From positions 54,584,758 to 54,648,757 of the forward strand of contig OX485805.1 in assembly GCA_950295325.1 (NCBI GenBank): a DNA stretch of 64,000 bases, in the 5' to 3' direction. Position 1 is the first letter of the stretch; the number at the start of each line of letters is the position of its first letter. The DNA comes from Polytrichum commune (lineage: Eukaryota; Streptophyta; Polytrichopsida; Polytrichales; Polytrichaceae). Position numbers and translations under genes: made by a program. The notes under the pieces are model-generated. The model searched no databases and had not been told where the DNA came from. It worked only from the letters and a program-made list of their open reading frames with translations. Shown one piece after another: positions 55,836 through 64,000 of the stretch.

Positions 55836-58800
55836 ATGGAAGAATCCAGATTACAGAACCTTCTGTTTTCACCTTTACATGCTGATGGTTCCAACTTTTT
55901 AGAATGGATAAACGATGCTAGAACAACTTTATGTGCAGAAGATCTAGCTAAAACACTTATTCATCCCCCACCAGCTCCTTTACCTAACACCTCTGCTGAT
56001 GAAGCTGACGAAATTCCTGCTGTCCCTGCCGAGGTACCTGCTGTTTCTAAATGGCAAGCACTCGCGTTACTACGACGGCACATGGACCAGGCTTTATGAC
56101 TACAGTATCTACAAATTGACGATCCTGCGGACCTGTGGGACATGCTCCAAACCCGTTTCGATCACCAACAGACTTTTTTTCTCCCACAAGCGCGTACGGA
56201 CTAGGCGAATTTACGAGTCTTGGATTTTCCCGACTTCGCGACTTTCAACTCCGAACTTCACCAGATCGTGGCGCAACTTTGTTTGTGCGGACAACAAATC
56301 ACTGAAGCTGAGATGGTGGAGAAGATGTTGTCCACATTCCCACCAGCCACGGCGATCCTGTCTCAACAATATTATAACATGAAGTTTAAGAAGCATGCCA
56401 ACCTGATGTCGCACCTGCTGTTAGTGGAGAAGCACCAGCAGTTGCTGCTCCGAAATGTTGAATCCCGCCCTGCACGTGAAGTTCACACCACTACTGCTGA
56501 TGTACTTGTTGCTGGGGTCGAGACCTACGCTATTGAAGCCTCACGAAGACCAGCAAGAGGTTCTTTCCGGAAATCCTATCCCTCACACATGGCAAGAGAG
56601 AAGGGAGCCTATGGCAAGAGCGATGTGCATAAGGGATATCATAAGAGGGATGAAAACACACGGAGAGAACCCCCTAGGCCCCGAACCAACCAATTCAAAC
56701 CTAGGAATTTCCAGCCTAGACAATTTCAAGGTAATTGTCACAAATGCGGGCGTAAGGGTCATTTTGCTAAGGATTGTAGGGCCCCAGCCTATATCACCAA
56801 CATGTATAAAGAACTTCAACAACTTCGAACCCAAAACAGGCAGAATTATAACTTCGAAAACCCCAACCCCGAACCTTCTCCTTACACCGAAAACATTGAA
56901 AATTACATGACTATCTACAAGCAGCACTCATCCAAACCAAATGAGGCTCTCCTAGATAGTGCATCAACCCATACCATCCTCACAAACCCAACATTTTTCC
57001 ATTTCAGAGGAAATGAAGGACCCTGGCAGCATTGTACAATAACTACAATGGCCGGAAGCCGAAATATAAGATTTCGGGAGGGCCGGGCAACGGTGATTTT
57101 GCCCGGGGGATTCCCCCTCAATTGCGAAAGAGCAATGTACGCCCCAGACGCCCCGAGGAGCCTGATCAGCTATTGGGATCTGAGGGCGAGGAATATCCAC
57201 GTTTCTACTGCGGTAGAAAATGATGAAAATGTTCTGGAGCTCAGGCAAGGGCTGATGATCCTTGCCACCGCGAAAGCGGGAGACGACGGCCTATATAAGA
57301 TTATCATAAATTCCCTTGACAATGCAAGCCCCATCTCACTGATAGATGAGGAAGAGGTGTGCATGGCAGCTTGGGCTGGAAACCCTGAAGCAAAACGCTG
57401 CAACCTGGCGAAGGGAGTGTTTATTAACACTAACGCCAAGCTTGATTTATGGCATGAGAGACTAGGATATCCTGGCACGACAGTTTTTCGCCGGATGCTT
57501 CCTTTGTTGATAGGTCATAACCTCATAACAACAGATGCAAGGAAAACCAATGAATGTGTAGTATGCATCCAAGGGAAATTCATTAAGAAGCCTTCAATAT
57601 GGAAATTACCAACTGAATTACCCCCACCCTTGTATAGGCTTCATGGGGATATATGTGGCCCCATTAATCCCCCATTAAGAACATTCAGATATTACCTTGT
57701 TCTTGTGGATGCATCCGGGAGTCATTTTGAGGTGGTATTGCTCCCAACCAGAAATATGGTTTTCCCAAGGCTATTAGCGATTATCCTCCGCTATAGAAAT
57801 CATTTCCCGGACAATCCAATTAAATACCTCCGGATGGATAATGCCCAAGAATTTAGATCCCATGCCTTTGAGGACTATTGTACAGCCACATGAATCACCT
57901 TAACCTACTCGGTACCCTATGAACACACACAAAATGGGCTGGCTGAATCATTTATAAAGAAAATCCAACTTATTGCTAGGCCCCTGTTATTACACGCTAA
58001 CCTACCTTCTAACCTGTGGGGCCATGCTGTTTTACATGCAACATCCTTATTGAAACTTCGGCCTACCCTACTAAACACTCAAACCCCACAAGAGTTATTA
58101 TCTGGGAGACCTCCATATATTTCACACATTCGGGTATTTGGCTGCCAAACCTGGATACCTCTACCTGAGCCACATAGGCACACCATTGGCGCACACCGCC
58201 AAGAGGGTGTTTATGTGGGCTTTGACTCACCCTCAATAATCCGATACCTTGATCCTAAAAACCTCAACCTATATAAAGCCAGATTTCAAAACTGCCGGTT
58301 TTTAGAAACCAAGTTCCTAACCTTACCTTCACCACCTAACCCACCTATCCTGAACTTTGGTGCACCAGAGACATAGACCTTCAATCCAGACCCTCCAACC
58401 CCATTAGCCCACACAGAAGTTAATAAACTTCTAAACCTAAGACTCCTGACCGAATCCACACCTGACGGATTCTCAACCCAGCCTCGAATTATCCGTAACC
58501 CTCTACGTGGCACAGGAAATATTTTACCAAGGAAACGCCCTGATCCAATTCCAGCCACCTCCTCACCGCTTAAAAATCCGAAAATTCATTTTACAACCGA
58601 GTCTATCGACTGGATTTCAGAACCTGATCCCACAAATCTAGATCAGGCCATGACAAGATCCGACTGGCCTCATTGGAAATCTGCAATTGAAGCTGAATAT
58701 GCATCCTTAAGAAAACATGGAGTCTTTGCTGAAATTACCTCAGACTTAGACAAACAGCCTATAGGACATAAATTAATATTTACACGCAAACTAGACTCCC

Positions 58801-60242
58801 AGGGCAGAACACTTAGGTATAAAGTTAGATTAGTAGCCCAAGGTTTTACCCAACGGCCAGGAATAGATTACGACCAGACTTACTCCCCTCTTATGGATTC
58901 AGTCTCTTTCAGGTACCTACTAGCTCTATCTGTCCAATTATCTTTGAAAATGTACCTACTAGACGTTGTAACAGCCTATTTACATGGTAATCTAGACACC
59001 AGATTGTACATTAACCCTCCCCCTGGATTTCTGAAATCTATCCCTCAACCAAAACCTGGAAAATTTACTGGACTAAGAATCTGCAAGGCATTATATGGGT
59101 TAAAACAATCTGGTAGAGTTTGGTATCACCGCCTATGTGATTTTCTGATATCTCAAGGATTTGTGCATAATAAAACCTTACCATGCATATTTACCTACAC
59201 CTCAAATTATGGTTTTGTAATACTTGCAGTATATGTGGATGATCTGAATATCCTAGGGACACCATATTTGTGTAAGTATGTTCAAAATATCCTAACCAAG
59301 CATTTTGACATGAAATACCTAGGACAAACCTCTTATTGCCTAGGCCTGCAAGTACATTATGTCCGTAATGCTGGTATTCTCTTACATCAACAAGCTTATG
59401 TGCAAAAAATCCTTAAGCTTTTCAAAATGGATCAGGCTAACCCATTAGCAGCTCCTATGATAGGACGCAGTAAGACTAATGACAATCCTTACCAACCTCG
59501 TAAGGAGGAGGAGGAGGTAATTGATAAACCTAAGTACCTCACAACGGTTGGTGCCCTAACCTACCTATCAACCCATATTATACCTGATATCTCATTTGCA
59601 ACCAGTATATTAGCCAGACACAGCCAAAACCCAACCTCAAGACATTGGAACGGGGTTAAACATTTATTGAAATACCTGAAAGGAACATCTGACCTTGGAC
59701 TTTATTACCACAAGACTGACCAGCATGATATCCAAGGTTTTGCAGATTCTGGGTTTAGGACTGATATGAATGCAAGTAAATCCCAAACTGGCTACATATT
59801 TCTGAAATGTGGTGCCCCTATATCCTGGAAGTCTACAAAACAAACAGTCACGGCTACATCGACAAATCATGCTGAGTTGTTAGCTTTTCATGAAGCTGCA
59901 TGAGAAGTTGTGTGGCTGCGGACAATGGAGGACATTCTGAATCGACAATGTCAGCTCAGATTCCCGAACCAGCCGACAACAATTTACGAAGACAATTCAG
60001 CTTGTGTTAGACAGATGTCAATAGGATTTATTAAAACAGATAGGACTAAGCATGTGAGTCCACATATATTTGGATTTACACAAGACTTAATAAATCAGAA
60101 ACAGTTGAACATTGTAAAGATTGAATCAGAAAACAATATTGTTGACATGCTCACTAAAGCATTACTAACTTATAAGCATAGAAAATTAGTGCATGCAGCT
60201 GGACTTCGGACACTCCAGGAGTTAACCTCATCTGATAATTAG
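55836..60242 (+). pseudogene. Copia gag-pol polyprotein, single frame with five in-frame stops
   Basis: The frame from ATG 55836 to TAG 60240-60242 is 1469 codons with no frameshift. Premature stops are at 56097 (TGA), 56202 (TAG), 57891 (TGA), 58374 (TAG) and 59901 (TGA). Domains in order: gag; CCHC zinc knuckle CHKCGRKGHFAKDC at 56736-56777; aspartic protease motif DSAST at 56955; GAG-pre-integrase around LWHERLGYPG; integrase with D, D and E at 57648, 57837 and 57945 (DD35E spacing); reverse transcriptase with YVDD at 59232-59243; RNase H ending near YEDNSACV. Catalytic residues are preserved, which points to recent inactivation by point mutation. The third stop cuts the integrase between its second D and the E. 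Confidence 0.95.
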
Positions 60243-60321
60243 TGCTCTTTTCTCTAGTTAAGGTTTTCCCAAAAATCTGGGTTTTTTACTTAGCAGAGTT
60301 TTTAACGAGGCTAATTCATCA

Positions 60322-60334
60322 GATTGAGGAGGAG
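60322..60334 (+). other. Polypurine tract
   Basis: GATTGAGGAGGAG, purine-rich, ends one base before the TG of the 3' LTR, the usual place of the plus-strand primer in LTR retrotransposons. Confidence 0.85.
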
Positions 60335-60804
60335 TGTTATAGAATTAGTGTTAGAACTAATTCAGGCAATCTGATGTATTAGCAGATTGACTAGATGAGA
60401 CTTAGGGGAGCAACCAAATGAGGCTTAGGGGATTAACCACTTGAGACTTAGGGTTAATACCCTGGGTCCAGGGTATCAGTAGAGTACATAGGCCCTAGAC
60501 ACTAAGTAAGGACATCAGATATTTAACCTCTAACTAAAGGAACCCAGCCAGGGTATCCCGAGGGTATGAAGTACTTAAGCTAGTGTAAGTAGTTAAGTGC
60601 CCCGGATATCCCGAGGGTATCAACCATATTATCAACTTGGTTAGTATGGCCAGTTCCATAGTGCAATTAGATAGTGCCACATGTCAATACTGTATCAAAT
60701 TTTGTTTATACACTATATATACCCTCAGATACCATATACGGGTAGTTCTGAGAATTGCACCTACATACTGTCCAAATACACTATCTTTATCTCAGTTCAC
60801 AACA
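60335..60804 (+). repeat. 3' LTR
   Basis: 470 bp, collinear with the 5' LTR without gaps. The eight differences, as 5' position/3' position, are 54039/60392, 54064/60417, 54090/60443, 54144/60497, 54168/60521, 54206/60559, 54268/60621 and 54315/60668. The target duplication ATAAA follows at 60805. Confidence 0.96.
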
Positions 60805-60809
60805 ATAAA

Positions 60810-63374
60810 GTTGGCCACCCAACCTTGTAGGTTGTGTTCATTGCACACAGAGGGGGCCCCTCATGCATGCAAGGTTGGAAAAATGTTTTTGGGGGAAGCT
60901 TGGAGGGTTATGTACATAAACTGGCTGTGATGTACAGTTTCCCAATCTTCTACACACTAAACCTAAGTATGGCCCAGGTGAAACTTTTGTTCACGAAGAA
61001 CATCACTTCCAAACCTGGAGTTGTTTGTGCACTTCCGAAATGATGAAACTATTCAGACCAGGATTCACATAGCCTCAGATTGTAAAAATACTCTACACAT
61101 GGTACATGATTGTGGCAACCTACTTGATGGGAGCACACGTATAGAAACCTAAATCTCTCGCATCTGGAGCTCAGCTTTAAAGGCAGTGGGATATTTCATC
61201 TGCGCCAAAGAAGAAAGAAGGGGCGATCGGCTACTAGCTCCACAAATGATTGCATCATTGCCGACACGCCTGCTCAACGAATCTTGTCTGCATGGTGCCT
61301 GCTGAGGTCGTGAAATTGCAGTCAAATGAAGAAGCCCCGATCAATCGGTCTTGCATCAGTTAGTTACGGCCAACACCAGCCAGGGTGGTACTGTCCATCG
61401 GCAATTAGTCACAAAATGAGCGCCCAGCTGCCTACTGATGCACTTTGACTCCATCAATCTGAGCACAAATTCGCTGGCCATGGCTGCAGATCTTTTTGTG
61501 GTGGTACGTGCATCTCTGACCCTTTCTCCTGGCCTCAGGATTCGCGCACAAGGAGGTTGTCATCACCAGTGTAGCTTCGAATATCACCACGCCCAGCATC
61601 ACAGCCACGAACGGCAACATCTTTGAATTTAGTTCCAGTTTTATACGAAGCCTTGAAGTTTCGTCTACAACACTGCAAAATTAATCTTGGTCTTTCAGAC
61701 CTTGGGAAGAATAATTGCTATGTGGAGCTCGAGTATATACGAAACCTTCGCAATCCTCGCTGAAGGACCTCGACCAGACCCAATGTGCATCTGTGTACTC
61801 CGCTTCAGCCAAGACTTCTGTGAGATTAATCTAGCATATACAACCGTGTGGTGAATCAGACCTTGAGCAAAACTCCTGTGTGAACCTTGAGTGCACTAAA
61901 CCTCCAAAGACCAAACTGAATATAAAGCACAGATGTCTAGAGCACTGTCTGTCCACTCCAGCCGAAGTCCGAGAATTGAATCTCCAGGATGTTTAGCAGC
62001 GAACAATTACCGGGAAGATGCTTAGATGCTACATCCGAAATGCATGACACCAAGAGAAGGAATTTAGAACTAGAAGAGTGCTGCGATGATGTAGACCCAA
62101 AAAAAAAGTCGGGACGCCAGCAGTTTCGTCGAGGGTTCTCAAGTGTTGTATTTTGCAACTGTGATTCTTGGGTGCAGGCAGGTCTGCGGCCGGCGGCTGG
62201 CTGTGGAATTCAAGTTCCGGAGGAGGGTGAGCAACTTGAACGTGTTAGGAAGTAAAAAAGAAATTCCTGAGTGGTGGATTTTGGCAGGTACCCAGAAACA
62301 GCATATACTGTAACTTGCATTGAAATACGGGTAACCTATGTTGGGAATGCCAAGTGCTTTAGTGACACTGTGAAACCTACACGCAATGCTTTAATTACTT
62401 TCACTTCACAATACTGGCTTTTTTGAAAACCAAGGTGTTTCTTAAATTTAAGCAAAATTTGGTGAATCAAATTTATAGTATTGTGGTCCACATCAAACCT
62501 TAAGAATGCGGCAGATGCTTAGAATTAGTGTTATTCACATTATGTAGAGTAAATGAGTGCAATTAGAGGGGGGTGGGTGCAATGAACAGGGAAAATCCCT
62601 TTATAAGTTCAAAATATGAGGGGGGACGGAAGAGGGGGAATCACTCAATGGTTTTAGTAGAAACTTCAAGGGATCAAATGCATTACTCAGCTAATGAGTT
62701 GTGTTCATAGGTTCAACAATAGATTTGAGAATAAAGACTACGGATGTCGAAACCCCATTGCTTCAGACTGTATTTGAAATCATAGGAGTTGAACAAAGCT
62801 CATTAGTTGAACCAAATCTTGAAGGAGGTGTTAATTAACAATTAAGATTGTCTGTAATGAAAGGCTAATTTCTCTACATGAATAAATTATATGAAAAGTA
62901 CATGATGCATATAACATCTAGAAGTTGTGCTCATGGTTTCTGACGTGGAGAAAACCACCTTCTTTGATTTTAAGATGAAGAATCTACAATAGATTGAAAT
63001 GGTATTATGATATTATTACTTACATTATAGATGAGCTGCAAACTATTATCAAAATAGCACATACTAATATTAGATGATCATATTCGACGACGATGACCAA
63101 ATTTACCTAATACATAAAGGAAGAAAGTTTATACTAGCAAATGCCTTCAATAGACCCTAGAAAACGGACTCCCACACGTCATATAATCATGCAGTAGGTA
63201 CGTAAACTTTCTCATTTTAACGTCAGGGTCTTTGTGAAGAGTATTAATACAAGCAGGAAGATGAAAGATACAAAAAGATAAAAATCGAAGAAGCTATCAT
63301 GTGGGGGCCTCTCAAAAATTCACATGTTGTCTAGGTCCACTTGATACTGATCTTTATATGTAACTGCTGCTTAG
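60810..63374. other. Intergenic region, no convincing gene
   Basis: The part 61200-62260 is less AT-rich than its surroundings and may be transcribed. A 62-codon minus-strand ORF (61620-61432) begins MLPFVAVMLGVVIFEATLVM, which looks like a signal or membrane segment, and is followed by a basic Cys- and His-containing tail. An equally long ORF overlaps it on the plus strand, so I do not call either. From 62300 to 63370 I see nothing coding. In particular, the missing first exon of the P450 downstream is not here. Confidence 0.45.
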
Positions 63375-64000
63375 GATTTGATGTTGGCGGGGACAGAAAC
63401 AACTGCAACTGCGACGGAATGGGCAATGACGGAGCTTGTTCGTCACCCTGACATTCTGTCACGAGCATTGGAAGAGATGCATTCTGTAATAGGGTTGGAC
63501 CGCCTTGTTAAGGAATCCAACATACCGAATTTGCTATACCTTCAAGCGGTTGTTAAGGAGAGTTATCGCTTGCAGTCGTCAGTACCACTATCTCTACCAC
63601 GCAAATCGAAAGAAGAAGTTGAGTTATTAGGACACAAATTACCAGTCAACACTCGACCATCCTCAATATCTATGCCATCCATCGCGACTCCAATGTTTAC
63701 AAAAATCCGGAGGAGTTCAACTCCGAACGATTTTTTGTTGACCACCCTGAAATCTCCGCAACCTCGGGCAACGATCACTTGGAGCTTCTGCCCTTTGGGA
63801 TGGGCCGACGCATGTGTCCTGGATTTGCTCTTGGGGATCTACTGTTTCACTTGATGTTAGCCCACCTTATACAAAGCTTTGATTAATCATGGCCTGATGC
63901 TCGAGATCCGCGCACTTTGGATGTGGAGGAGATGTTTGGTATTGCCTCCGGCAGGGCAAAGCACGCTCCCCAGCTGCATTCTATTGATCCTGTCTCTACT
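63375..64000 (+). pseudogene. Cytochrome P450 (CYP71-clan-like) pseudogene, last-exon fragment
   Basis: After an acceptor (CTGCTTAG) at 63374 the sequence encodes the I-helix oxygen-binding motif AGTETT and the K-helix ExxR (KESYR). At 63657-63658 one base is missing and the frame shifts. In the new frame come NIYAIHRD, the PERF-like NSERF and the haem-binding loop FGMGRRMCPG (63794-63823, Cys present). A TAA at 63884-63886 then interrupts before a collinear C-terminal stretch that runs to the window edge. The N-terminal two thirds are absent from the 2.5 kb upstream. The intron position and motifs fit plant A-type P450s. A single-base sequencing error could explain the frameshift but not the stop and the missing exon together. 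Confidence 0.85.

Larger units (their letters stand above)
53982..60804 (+). mobile_element. Ty1/copia LTR retrotransposon, full length but coding-defective
   Basis: The element is 6823 bp with 470-bp LTRs (53982-54451 and 60335-60804) that begin TG and end CA. The flanking target duplication is ATAAA at 53977-53981 and 60805-60809. Internal order is leader, gag, protease, integrase, reverse transcriptase, RNase H; integrase before RT defines copia. A polypurine tract directly precedes the 3' LTR. The coding region is one frame with five stops, so the copy cannot make its own proteins. Its structural ends are intact, so mobilisation in trans by an intact relative is conceivable. Confidence 0.96.

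Noticed and set aside
53982-60804. Programmed frameshift between gag and pol
   Set aside because: All domains, from gag to RNase H, lie in one frame; breaks are stops only.

Overview
This is a nuclear window from a land plant. It holds split genes with GT-AG introns, a chloroplast-targeted FtsH protease, a SWEETIE/HEATR5 orthologue, a plant-type heavy-metal-associated (HMA) domain protein and a Ty1/copia element, set in AT-rich intergenic DNA. The lineage below land plant cannot be fixed from this sequence. The number and length of introns and the repeat style would fit a seed-free plant such as a moss or lycophyte, but that is a guess.

Layout. 1-5.6 kb: gene-free DNA with a diverged direct repeat and a 1.2 kb foldback element. 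5.6-11.5 kb (minus strand): an FtsH2/FtsH8-type thylakoid protease, six coding exons plus a probable leader intron that ends four bases before the ATG. 11.6-16.1 kb: AT-rich spacer. 16.5-38.5 kb (plus strand): a 48-exon gene for a 2302-residue HEAT-repeat protein orthologous to SWEETIE. All exon phases close and the summed coding length is divisible by three. 38.5-43.2 kb: spacer with a partial copy of the foldback arm and an orphan exon-like ORF. 43.2-44.2 kb (minus): a two-exon gene for a small coiled-coil protein. 46.4-48.0 kb (minus): a four-exon gene for an HMA-fold protein that lacks the metal-binding CxxC. 48.8-49.4 kb: a MITE-like element bounded by G-rich direct repeats. 49.4-54 kb: gene-free. 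53,982-60,804: a complete-length copia retrotransposon with 470-bp LTRs and a 5-bp target duplication, whose single-frame polyprotein is broken by five stops and no frameshift. 60.8-63.4 kb: no convincing gene. 63,375-64,000: a 5'-truncated, frameshifted cytochrome P450 pseudogene that runs to the window edge.

The genes look like an ordinary unlinked set: thylakoid protein quality control, membrane trafficking and sugar homeostasis, and small proteins of unknown role. No operon-like logic or defence system is visible. The most informative non-genic signals are the decay pattern of the copia element (eight of eight LTR differences and four of five stops explainable by transitions, many in CG or CHG context), the foldback element, three tandem duplications inside gene introns, and a short sequence shared by the leaders of two unrelated genes.
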